From positions 4,688,597-4,752,596 of the forward strand of contig OY720350.1 of assembly GCA_963082975.1 (NCBI GenBank): DNA of 64,000 nucleotides, written 5' to 3'. The position numbers were made by a program, and so were the translations under genes. The first letter of the stretch is position 1. Each line of letters opens with the position of its first letter. The stretch comes from Labia minor (Eukaryota > Arthropoda > Insecta > Dermaptera > Spongiphoridae). Positions 11,348 through 25,200 of the stretch are shown piece after piece. Under the pieces are notes generated by a model that saw only the letters and a program-made list of their open reading frames with translations, made no database searches and was not told the origin of the DNA.

Positions 11348-14300
11348 CTACAAAAAATAAATAATATTGGTTATTAATGAAATAATCGACACATTGAAAT
11401 CGAAAGGATTCTTGTATATATAAATACACCCTTGTATTGGTGTTATAAGAATTTAAATGAACACTACTTACTATTTATAAGGGAATTTTGTAAATAAAAC
11501 CACATATTGATATTTGTTATTGTAAATTTATTCAAAAAAATACAAAAAATACACAACGTTTCGATTGCAAAAGTAGCAATCGAAACATTGTGTATTTTTT
11601 TGAATAAATTTACAATAACAAATATCAATATGTGGTTTTATTTACAATAATCCCTTATAAATAAAAACCGCCACCAAAGCTTTAATAATTTAATATCTAC
11701 AGTCGGCACTGGACGTTCGGACAGTGCAGTCGCATGATAACGATTGCAGAAGTAGCAATCGAAACGTTGTGTATTTTTTTAAATAAATTTACAATAACAA
11801 ATATCAATATGTGGTTTTATTTACAAAATTCCCTTATAAATAAAAACAGCCACCAAAGCTTTAATAATTTAATAACTACTTACTGGTGGTTACTATTTTT
11901 TTATTAAATTATTTACCTGAATTATTGGTAGCATTGCCGGGATGATAAGCAGCAGGTCTAGCCCCACCACTCAATTGAGTGTAGGTAGGACCGCCTGGAG
12001 ATCGTGACGGTGACAATTGATTATATTGATAGCCTTCTGTTACTGGTTGCTGGAAAAATGAATAAATAAATATTAGTAAATATTAATTATAGTCTAATAG
12101 TGATATTCTCTATTATTTACATTGAATTAATATTATTATTATTATTATTATTTCTATCTGCTCTTCCCTGCCTATGACTCTAGATTAGGTATACAGTCAG
12201 TCCTCGTAGTTACGGCAGGTTAAGTTCCGAAAATATGTGACGTAAATCGAAACGACGTAACTCGAAGCACTATTTTCCATATGCTTCCATACAAAATGAA
12301 AGGTTACGTTCCGCAAGAAACTGATTTTTAATAATATATAATCTTTATTAATAATGTAGGTATTATTTAATAACTAAACCAGAGGTTCTTAAACTTATGT
12401 ACTCCGCGGACCCCCACTTGGAGAAATTTTTTTTGACGGACCCCATCCCAACTTTAGGTACTTTACGTCATTTTATTAGTTAATTTCTGGCTTACGATCT
12501 CATAAGAACAAGGATATATGTTGAATATTTCTAACAGTGATTGGTGAATAACGATTTTTTTGCATATTGTAGAACACATTTTATTAGAAATTATAATATT
12601 GAAGAAAGAAAATTCAGCTAAATATGAAGATGGAAACGGTAGCAATAGTTTTCTTGCACATTTCGTTGAATTTTGGTATTTGATCTCTGTTTCCTCACAA
12701 AGCCATGCCATCGCTCCTTTTATATTAAATAAAGTTTTAACCGACTCATCATTTTCTCGTGCACCTGTACGATGGCTTTGCGGACCCCCAGTAAAGTCTT
12801 CGCGGACCCCCAGGGGTCCGCGGACCACAGTTTAAGAACCTCTGAACTAAACCAAACTTTTGGTTTGAAATAACTATCAATTTTAGTTTGTTTTGCTTCA
12901 TTTTTCTTTGCTTCATACATGTCTCTGTAACACTGATATGCCATTTTAATTTGCGAATTAATACTAACACTTCTTTCTAAATTTGCATCATTTTCTTCAA
13001 AAATATTCATTCCATGTTGTAAGCTTGAAAAAGCTTCTGATAAGTTTTTCAAAGTAAGCCCCGTTTCTGTGGTAGCTACAGACGATAACTGAGACTCCTC
13101 TGTGTTATTGTGGGCTGCCATTTCAATAGAATGATTATCAGTAAGTTCTTCTGCGTGAGAATCTAACAAATCTTCAATATCGTCAGTAGAGACTTCAATA
13201 TTGGGTAAGGCATTGGCTAAATCAACATATGACGGAAGTAATATTATTAGAAATAAAAGTGCGAGTGGGCATTTTTTTCCAAAACAAGCCCGTTTTATTC
13301 ACGTCAAAAACGTTAAATAAAGACGGTTTGTGTGCCTTGGATGTGCGAAACCCTTGACGTATCTCGAAACTTGTGACTTGTGTTAGAGGAATGGTATCAA
13401 AATATTGTTTGACGTAACTCGGAACGACGTAACTCGAGGACAGCCTTTACATAATATAAATGATAAAAGAGTGAATTTTTACAACTACCTGACGCAAACT
13501 CCAGGCAGCTTGAGCTGGTGTTGGGCTGGTCGTAGCTGTCTTATTCATTCTGGCTGTTGTAGGTGAACCATAACCAATTGGAGAATGATTCGGTTCGTAC
13601 CCACTGCCTGTATTGCCATAAACATTCTGGGCACTTGAGGGCCTTACTTGTGCAGGTGTTGGCTGCTGTTGGGGTGCTGAAAAAATATAATATATATTTA
13701 TATTTATTTATTTATAGCCTTTATTATGGTTCATTTATACATATTTTTACAATATTTACATTTATAAAATTTTTTAAAATTGTGTAACCAGGCCCCTTAG
13801 GGCATAGGCCTCTTTCAAATCAAAATAAATAATAATTAATAATTAATGAATTTAATTAAAATGAAATTAACAAAATATTAATAAAAGATAATAATGACCA
13901 ACTCTAATAAAAGTTGATTTAAAGAAAAAATAAATTAAAATTAAAAGTTGAAGTAGTGGATTATGAGAAATTTGCGTTTTTTCTAAATTAGTCTCCTTTT
14001 TAGGATTATTTTGTTATTTTTTTTTTAAATCTTAAAATGTTATCAACCATTATGACAAATTAAAAAAGTCCTTTGTGAATAAATTTTTATCATTTAATAT
14101 TTCTTTATTTAAGAGATTATTTTGATTCATAGATTTATTTATTAATTTATTTTTATGTATATTTGTTTATAAAGCACTTATAATAATAATAATTAAAAAA
14201 AATAAATTACCTTGAATATGTGAAGTTGCTGGCATCATATGTGTGTAGAGGGAATCTCGTCTTTGAAGACTGTAATCGAGACCAGGTTGTTGGTAAGCAG

Positions 14301-17300
14301 AGGCAGGGTCTGTTGCCTCGGAGCCAGTAGATCCTCCACCGGGAGTGCCACTGGTATCCGGCGTTGATTGAAGGGTCCTTAAAATATCATATAATTTGTG
14401 GTCAGGATCATTTATTTATTTTATCTTTATTTTCTATGTTTAACTTGGTTGCGTTAACAAAGTTGAAAGAAGCAACCATAATTCGACCAGGCATTGATTG
14501 TTCACCGGACAAAGTTTTGTCTTTACAACCCCCCCCCCCCTCTGTCCGATTTAATCCCTCTGCAATTTTTTTTTTTTTTGAGATACCTACTTAAAGATCA
14601 AATTAACATTAATGACTTGTCATTTAAGTGGTGTTATTAAAAGATTTTTATCAAAATAACATAAAATCTAGTTTCAAAATTAAAATTAATTTTTCTTTAA
14701 TTAAAATTATTTTTTCTTTACTTGGTGTGGTTTGATTTTGATTGATCTCATAAATAAGACCAATTATTCTGATACATTTTCTATAATTCGAGTATATCTA
14801 CCTAGTTAAATTTAGAAATTTTTTTTTTTTTAGTGTTAACATACATTTTCTAAAACAGAATTTGATTTGTATTATTAATTCATCGATATTTTTTTTGAAA
14901 TTCTATATCAATAATTATTTATTTATTTATTTAAAAATAATAATAGCATAATTTACTTGGCACTAGTGTTGGTGCAGACTATATATTCGACATCATCGGT
15001 GTACGGATTCAGGAAGGCAAAAGCAGAAGTCCGAAGCCACACCCAATCACGATTTTTAGCTCGGAACCGATACATTACAGACATCACCTGACCTTTAAGT
15101 TTGAGAACTAAAAAAAACATCAACACACAATTATTATTATTTAAATTATTATCTTATATATATATTATATATGAATAGAGAAGTTTATTCAAGAAACATG
15201 AAAATTGATAATTTCTATAAATATTTTTTTGTTTTGACAAAACACTCCAATGGAAACTGCAACGATTGTTTTAATTAAAAATCAAAACAAAACAAAATAA
15301 TTATTCTTATTAAGGTTTATTATAATTACAAGTTTAATTTTAATTTATATAATATAGTTTCAATTGATAATTCATTCATTATCTCATAATTTACAATAAT
15401 TAATCATTTTTGTTAGAGAGAAAAGAGAAAAAGTACTCTTAAATATATTTGAAATTGTCCAATGGACAACAAAACTGGCATTAAAAAGTTCCAAATAAAT
15501 ATATAAAAATGTTTCTCATTTTCTTTTTTAGTTTTAATTGATATCGCCTTTTAAAATGTTCTAGTTTTTAAATTTATTCTTAATTTTTAAAATTATTATT
15601 CACTTTTATAAATTGAAATTAAAAAACAAAACACAGTGTTTTCTAGAAATGTTTTGTTTGCTATAAAGTAAATTCTTTAAATCATGACCATAAATGTTTG
15701 TTTGTGATTGATGACGGCTCAATATCTACAATAACCGGTCGAATCTCGTTTTTGTGTTATTCGTATTGACCTTTTTTTTCCATTTAAACCTCTCGATCGC
15801 CCAAAGAAAGAAATCTATGGGAATCGTGGTGGTCACATCCCATCACTTTCCATTGTTTTTGTATTTCGCTTTGTGGTTGGTTCCCTGGTTCTGTTGAAAT
15901 GAAAAATCTATGAGATGCAACATTGCAACAATTTCAGACAAGAAGAAATTCATTAGCATCACACCAAAATAACGAATACACGCATTGACGCATTTTTAGC
16001 CGTATTTTCGAAGAATCACTCTGATAGCTATCAAATTTGAATTATGCTTTTTTAGAGAAGATAATTTTCAATGAAAATTGAATTATTCTATTACAATCAT
16101 TCTTATTTGATATCTTACGAGTATAATCTCAATGTTTGTTCTCTTTATTATTATAATAAAAACATGGAAATATTTCAAGCAAACACTCTGGTTTATTTTG
16201 TTTTTTAAACGTTATTTTTTTTAAAAAATCGTTCTTAATTGGACACACTTAATAAATAAATAATAGTAATAGAATATTACATTAAAACATTACATTTTTT
16301 TTCCAATTAAATAAATGAATGATTTTTTTTCTAATAGATATTTATTGCTATTATATCTATTTGCTTACGAATACGAGGGTCATTCAACAATCACGGCGCT
16401 GCTATCACAAAAGAGTTTTACCAACATGTAGTACATTCTTTTACTAGCCTACTGTCAAAGTTTCAGTCAATTCCCTTCACTAGTTTTGACAGACTTTGGA
16501 AACGAGCGTGTCGATCAGTTGTACAAAAATGGAAAAAGAACAATATCGTTTGGTGATTAGATTCTTATTTTTGGAAGGGAAAACGCGCAGCGAAATCAAA
16601 GATCGCTTGGATGCTGTGTACGGTGACTCTTCTCCTTCTATGGCGAACGTCAAAAATTGGTACGATATTGTTCTTCAAAACAAAACTAGTGAAGGGAATT
16701 GACTGAAACTTTGACAGTTGGCTAGTAAAAAAATGTACTACATGATGGTAAAACTCTTTTGTGATAGCAGCGCCATCGGGCGGTGAGGCCAAGTACCTGC
16801 TGAATGACCCTCGTAAGAAAAGAAAAAAAAATTAAAGAATTAGTTACCTTGTTCAAAACTCTCTTTCATGTGTGTCTGATCTTCAGGATGGAAAAATTCA
16901 AAGCAACTTTTTCCAAGTAATTCCGGTGGAGCATAGCCAAGAAGTGTCATGACTCGTTGATCGACAAAAGTGAATTTTCCATCCATTGAATGTCTTGAGA
17001 TAAACTCGGCTTGGTTACTTGCGCCAGCCAAGTCAGAAGTGTTTGGCGTCGATGTTACTTGAAGACGTCCAATTGCCACCAGACAGCAATGCGAATGGGA
17101 TTCGTCCTCGCCGCCCCGTTCTAACTGCACGCCTGGCAGAAAAACATCTGCATCACATTACCGACAAATTAGTACAGCCAGAATGAACGAGCCGTGTAAA
17201 CACCTAGTTTTTTTTTTAAATTTTTTTTTTCTTTTTACTTCATAATTACCAACTTTTGAGTTTTTGAGATAGATAGATCTTGTTAAATGCGGATCCGTTT

Positions 17301-19260
17301 CAGATGGAGTACTTTTTATTCAAACATTGTACTCGTCATTTCAATAAACACAAAAAAAACACTACACAATTATATGTAATTATTACAATTATATGAACAT
17401 TTTTTATTAACTTAATAAAGGAACATTTTATTCTTTATAATTTAAAACAAAAAATAAGATAAAAATTATACTTCCATTTTGATAGATTTGTTGGATTATT
17501 TTCAATGTAAAATATTTTTGATAAAAAAAATTTACAGTTTTCTATTTAATTATTAACCCAGGGAAAAGATTATTCACGCAAAATCATAGAAAAAAATGCT
17601 ATATACTTTTGCTTAAAGAAAAATTTCAATTATAGAATTAAGAATTGAGAACTATATTTCTTTTTTCATTTTTTTTTCTTAAACCTAATATGAAAATTTA
17701 TTTTAATTAAAAATAAAAGTAAATAAAACGTTTCCGCTCTTTATCAAGAATTTAATATAAAACTTTAAATTATAATTATAATTATTATAATTGTGATTTT
17801 TTTTTAGTATTGAATTGAAATGAAATTTGAATTATAATAAAAAAGAAAAGAATTAAAGCATGCATACCAGATGGTGGCCAATTTTTAATATATCCAGTAC
17901 AATGCACAACAGCATAATTTCTTCCATCGCGTGAGGGGCCAAGACTATTGCGTTGTTTTAAACGATTCAAGTGGCCAAGGGCCATGTTGTCATTGGGTAT
18001 GTCACCAACTTTCATTCTACATATAAATCCACGCCGGGAGCCCATACATAAACGCATTGAGGCTGAAACATAGGATCAAACATATTTAGTCATAAATTTA
18101 TTAAATAGTATCATTTATTTATTTTTAATCTAAAATTGAGAAGACATATCATTAATATTTATGAATTTAAAAAAAAAAATAATACAAATATAAAAAGTTC
18201 TTATAAAATAACGTTTTTCAAATGGACTAAAGAATAAAATAATTTTTCTATTAGCCTGACAAAGTTTATGGATGAATTGCTTCATATTCAACGAAAAACG
18301 TTGGGAGCATGAAGTCGATGAAAAATCGATTTCAATTTGTCAAAAGAGAGACAGACGCCAAGCGAAGTTAAGAAAAACGTTATAAAAATAATTAAAATTA
18401 TCAAATCAAATAATAATAATGATAAATTTTAATAAAAAAATACTTATATTAACGAAAATAATATTAATATAGGCAAAGAGAGAATTTGTGTGGGAGGGAG
18501 GAGGGGACTTACACTGGTGTCCTTCTTTTTTGACAGTTCCTGTTTTGAGATCGAGGATACGTCCCGAATTTTGTGGTTCTTGTGTGGAAAGTTGTTCACG
18601 AACTTTTTCTACATCATCTTGGTGTATATTGTCGAAAATACATGAACCAAACCATTCACTCTATAATAACAAAAATAAAAGATCATTTGTATATATTAAA
18701 TTATTAAAGCTTTGGTGGCTGTTTTTATTTATAAGGGAATTTTGTAAATAAAACCACATATTGATATGTTTTATTGTAAATTTATTCAAAAAAATACAAA
18801 AAATACACAACGTTTCGATTGCTGTCGGCACTGGACGCTCGGACAGTGTAGTCACTTGATAACAGAAGTAGCAATCGAAATGTTGTGTATTTTTTTAATT
18901 TTTTTGAATAAATTTACAATAAAAAATATCAATATGTGGTTTTATTTACAAAATTCTCTTATAAATAAAAGATCATTTTTTTGTTTTGTTTTTTTATTAT
19001 TTTTTTAATAAATTATACTTAGACAAATTATAATGTAAACTAAATATTACAAATATTAATAAAATATAATATAATTGATCTAATTAATTAGACTAGGTAT
19101 GTATTTCTAAGGGACTTTGATGAATTTGTTTTATATGAATAAACCAAATAACTAAATTATAAAATCAAATAAAATGATGATTTAATTTCATGATCTTGTT
19201 TTAAAGATAGCAAATATCAGACCAGATTCTATATAAATTTTATATATTGTATTATACATA

Positions 19261-19296
<36 letters not shown>

Positions 19297-22200
19297 AGAG
19301 TAAAATTGATGTTGGGATAAAAAAAAATTAATAAAAAAAAAACGAATTTCATTTTTATTCTAACCTGGGAATGATATATTGATCTGTTTCTTTCTATTAA
19401 TGATATCATTTTGGGAAATTTATTATCGTACAACAACGATTTTTCAACCTATTTATGATTTATTAACCTTGGATGATGGGTTGTGAAAGAGAATATATAT
19501 ATATATATAAAGCATTTTTTTGATATCAGTAATCAAAATTAAATTTTTATGTTTAAGCCCAAAAAGTTTAATAAAATAATTATGACAATAGTGGGTAAAA
19601 AGTCAAGTTTAATTTAATCTCATGAAATAATAATAATAATAAAACTGTATAATAATTATTTGTAAAATTAAGGTTTAATGATTGAATATGAGAAAAGGAG
19701 ATTTTTTTCAATTTGAATTTATATGAGAATAAGATGTTTGAACACGATGTATATTTAAATTGAAAATACAATTTTAATACTTTTCCTTGTTTTTTAATTC
19801 ACTTACTAACAGTGGTGTATTGGGAGGGGAACATGGGGGAACGACGTTCCCTTACCTTTTTTTCAGAACCGGAACGAGTTCTAGTACTTTTTCATGTCCC
19901 GACAACTCCCACTTAAATCTACGGTTAGAATTTCTTTTTTTGTGTTCGTTTATATTTTGTATAGGAAGAATAAGGAAAAATAAAAACTTATATGGAAAAA
20001 AATAGTTTGCTGAATATAGAACTTTTTTTTTTTGCTCCCATTATGCGTTCCCTTACTTTTTATTTTACCAATTCATCACTGCTTACAAACAATAAATGAC
20101 AAAGATATTGAAATAAATATATTCATTCTATTTTGGTAGTAAAGTGTAATTAAGGAGAGTGAGAAATGAAAAATGGATATTACCTGTGGCTGGTTGAGAA
20201 CAGGGCCCACTGAATCGCTCACATAGATAATTCGTCCTGTGTCGCAAGTGACAACGAAAAGGAATCCATCGGCCGCCTCGAGGATCAAATGTTTGAGCTC
20301 CTGGTCGGTTAGAAAGGAGGGCTTGTAGGTGCCATCTGAACTGGTGTTGCCTGTTCCTATGCACATGGCACATTCTCCATAAGAATTTATTAAAACAAAT
20401 CAATTCATCATTCTATTTTAATTCGATTTATTCAATTCAATAAATATAAAACACTTGTATTTATGAATTAAATTAAAATTCAAAAAAAAAAAAATATTGA
20501 GTTTTTTAGTTTAAAAATAAACAAAAGATAATATATATAGGGTATATATTTTTATTTTAATTTCTAATATTTAAATATTATTTCTATTTTTTATTTAATT
20601 TATAAGTATTCATTTTAATTCATTTAATAAAATTATTTTAGATCATGTTTATTATTTATAAAGTTCCTTTTATAAATATTATGGAATAAAATTAAATAAA
20701 AATCTATTATATACAGATTTTTATCAAAATATTTAGCATCATTACCACTGGGGGTGGAAAACAACACCGAGTAGCTAAAATATATAATATACACATGTAT
20801 ATTTTTGTATTTTTTGAATAAATTTACAATAACAAATATCAATATGTGGTTTTATTTACAAAATTCCGTTATAAATGTTGTTTTTAACCACCAAAGCTTT
20901 AATAATTTAATATCTATGATTATATAATTTTTTTATTATAATACTAATTAATAAATTTACTGTTAACCCAATAATAGGAGTCATTATTTTAAATGTTCTT
21001 TTGTAAAAAAAAAAATATATATATATTTTAAGATTATACCTACGTATTGCATAGAATTTTTGTGTTTGTTTTTTACGAAACATATGAATTGAAATGATGA
21101 ATCATGACATAATTTTTTTGATGAATTTATTAAATAATAAAATTTAAAAAAAAAAATTAAAAAGATTATTAAAGATATTTCAAAACATTTAAAAAAAAAT
21201 TCATATTTTGAAATTCCATGTTATAGATTATTAATTTTAATTTATAATTTATAATTAATTAAATTTAATTTAAATATAATATATTATGATATTTAATCCA
21301 ATTCAAGTGTGTCACTCCATCCTATTTCTTCTTATTATTATTAAAATATAAATAAATTATAATTATTTCAATGATATAATTTTTTTTGCGTGATCAATTA
21401 AAAAGTTCCTACATATACATATATATAGGTATATATAATACTTTCTCCCTCTCTCTCTCTCTCTATTACGTAAAATGTATGTTTTTTTTTTTTGTTTTTC
21501 TATGAAATAGATTTATTTTACAAGTTTTTTCTTTAGACAGATTTAATTTTCAAATCAAATATTTATTTTAAAAAAATAATTATACATATTATGTAGTTTT
21601 TTTATTATATTTTTTTATTTCCTCTCATTTTATTAGTTTGAAAAGTTCTATCTTGCTTATCTGGATTATATTAATAATTAAAAGTAAAATAATATATTTT
21701 TTTTGTTACTATACCGAATGAATAAAAAAAATTTGAAAAAAAATGAATGAAGATATTCAATATATTAATATAAAAGTATAATGTTTTCTAAATTATTTTC
21801 TTATTATCAATTAATATTTTAATAAATTATACATATAATGTGGTATATTTATATAAAATTATTAAATATATGAATTATTTGTTTGGTGAAATTTAATTTG
21901 AATATGAAATAAATATTCATTTGGAAAGAATGATCCAAGTCGTGAGAATATTTTATTATCGTAGAAGAAGAAGGCCTCTTAAAAGATGAAATAAATCTTT
22001 CGTTGGTGGTCAGCGATGGCCACCTGCACAGCCGATGACCCTTCATTTCTCCTCCCATCCTTCTCATCTATTCCTACTCCCCCGCACACATACAAACACC
22101 ATTTTACCCTTTAACGTTGATGACCCTGTTGACCTGATGCAACAGCAGCAACAACAACATGTCGGAATTTTTTTTTCACCAAACAAATACAGACACCAAA

Positions 22201-25200
22201 GAGATGGTTGAATGAGAAAATATGTATTCCAGGTAGGTATACAATCATTTCATTTATTAATAATTAATATATTGGCATAAATTCAATTTGACAAATTAGT
22301 GAGGCAACCCCCAAGAGTTTTTTTTTTATTAAAATTTACATCAAACTTGATTTAGGTATGTAAATGTCATATATATATATATATATATTAAATCTAAAAT
22401 CAAATCAATCGAAATATATAACTATAGGTAAATGTTAACAAATCGGGAAGCTTCAGGAATTTAGATGAAACTTTGCCAGTGGATTCCTTTTTTTTAATTC
22501 CAAAGAAACTTTCCTTATACAATATTTCTCAGTCACTTTTATTTACGAAATTACATAAAAAAACCATTAACATTCAATTTAGCTACCATGTTTTTTTCAT
22601 TTAGCTAGCAGAGGGCTTCACTAATTTACTGTTTTTTTTAGTTCGGTTTGGATGTAGAAAAATTATTTAATTAATTTTCATTCATCTTATTTAATTAAAT
22701 AATTTTTCTATATCCTAACCGGACTGAGAAAAACCGAAAATTAGTAAATAAGTGAATAATTAGTGAATTAGTCAATAAAACATTATTAAATGGCTGTTTA
22801 GTTTATCTGTCAAACATTAATAATTTTTAATCTCGTAAACTAGAAGAGACCGAGAAATATTGCATAAGGAAAGTTTCTTAGGAATTAAAAAAGGAATCCA
22901 CTGGCAAATTTTCATCCATATCATTGATGTTTCCCCCGTTTTGTAAACTATTACCAAAATGTCAGATATAAAAATGAAAATATATTAAAATAATATAAAT
23001 TTAAGATAGAAATAATAAAAATCAATTGAATTTACAATCTTACAACACCATACTCTTTAAAATTTATTAATTGATTTTTATTTTGCCTTTTTTTAAAATC
23101 CTCTATTTTTATATATAGAGTTTATGCAAATTATATCAAATTTTATCAATGATCAATTTTTTTCCTTTTTTTATAGAATTGTAATTTTCAAAAAAAATAT
23201 ACAAATGTTTAATTATACCAAGCTACTATTTACAATTTTTTTTTTACCTTATTCGTACTATTATTAAATTATATTATATGTAAATAATTATATATTTATA
23301 GATAAGAGGGGAATATTATAGAATATTCTTTTATTCGATGCATGTATCATACATGAATAAAAAAAAATTCAATTCTTATTAACTTTAAAATATTTAATAT
23401 TATTTCCTACATTTAGGATATAATCAAAAGTATACCAATGAATTTTCAATTTAAATTTGAAAAGACTATGCATTGAATATTTCCCCAAATTTATAAAAAT
23501 CGTGATAAATCTTATTAGATTATATATAATAACATCTACATATTATATTATATTATATTATTTATTATTATTATAAAAGATATTCAAGTTTTAAAAGTTT
23601 TTATTTAAGTAAATCTTTATTTATTTTATTAATCAATCCCCATTAATTAAATAAAAAATTAATTAAGTTTATGATAAATTGAATTTAAAAAAAAAATTCT
23701 ATCTAATTTTATTATTAGATTAGTAGACATTCCCTTATTTATTCTACTTTTTTGAACAGTTTTGAAATTTATTTTATTTTATTAAGATTGTATCAATATG
23801 TTATATCAGAGGTTCCAAACTCGCGGCCCGCGGGCCGCATTCAGCCCGCGACAACTTTCGACTTTTTTAAAAAATTTTCAATTTGTCTCTAAAAAAATAA
23901 AGTAAAAGGATTTTCGCGACTTTCAATTTGTCTGCGGCCCGCCTAAAGTTAAACCTTGTTTGTTTGACACCCCTGGGTTATACATATATAGATATTTTCT
24001 CATAAATAAATAATAATAATACTTATCACAAAATTGCATATATGTATAAATTGGAATTATTTATAATTAATTTAATTATTATTAATAATAATAATTTTGA
24101 TGTGTACTCTTCGAGTGCTTGACATCAAATGACAAATAACAAATAATTTGTAAAACACTTTATCTTTATACCTCGGTTTGGCGATTGCGTCAACAAATAT
24201 TTGCTTTAATATTGACGCAACATTTATAAATTTAACTGTTTATTAATATTTTGTTATTAATTATTAATTAATATCTTTAATTTACTTTCTTAATATTCCC
24301 GGGCATTTTTTTAATGTTTCCAAATAATGTCTAAACATTTTTTCTTTACAATTTTACATTATAATAACACTAATTATAGTAGGGGATATTTTCAACTTGG
24401 ACCGCCGATTTGACCATGTTCCCAACCGAATTTTAAAAAACCAAAACCACTTTACATTTACACACTTTTTTAAGCTCTCCTCGATTCCAAAATCAAAATT
24501 TAAAACATCGAAAATTTTTGGCGACAGACACACTGACTTATAGATTTTATAAACGAACAAAGTTCGTTGAAAAGAAAAATTCAATTAATAAGATTATCTC
24601 TTTTGAATGTCATTTTTAAAAGAATATATGTATATATATATATATAATGATTAAAAAAAGCTTGATAAATTGGTGTACATCAATATTTCAAAAGATTCTA
24701 TATATATTATGATCTTTTTTTTCTTTTTTGATAATCGTTCTATAATGAGAAAAAATATCATGAATCATTCTAAGTTTAGTAGAGAAGAATTGGTTGGTTG
24801 ACAAATGGATTGAGGGCGGGACAATTGGGAGCTGCCATTCACCCTCCTCTATCCCGGGTGTTAAAAAAAAAACCAAATGCCTATCCCGGATCTTTGATAT
24901 TTATCAGTTGAGCTTGTATATGTATGTGAAAAAGAGAGAGAATAAATATAAATAAATAATGCCTTAGGAGACCCTATCAGCTGGACTTAAAAAAAAAATA
25001 AAAAAAAAATTGTCTGTGTATATGTGTGTTTTTTTGAGAGAGAGATATTATTATTATTATTATTTTATTCAAAAGTAATGTCACTATTCGTCCCATTTCG
25101 CTTAATAAAGTATGATTTATTTATTTATATTTATCTAATATCTAAATAATCTTTGATACTTGCGATAATACAATGAATAATTAAATAAATTTATTAATTC

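Larger units (their letters stand above)
12194..13450 (-). mobile_element. pogo/Tigger element with transposase C-terminus, interrupted by a hAT element
   Basis: The left end CAGTCAGTCCTCGTAGTTAC and the right end (reverse) GGCTGTCCTCGAGTTACG are imperfect inverted repeats; a TA lies at 12192-12193. It occupies most of the tango intron between exons 13489-13676 and 11917-12049. It carries the transposase fragment listed separately. A 465-bp hAT-type element splits it at 12379/12845. Confidence 0.75.
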
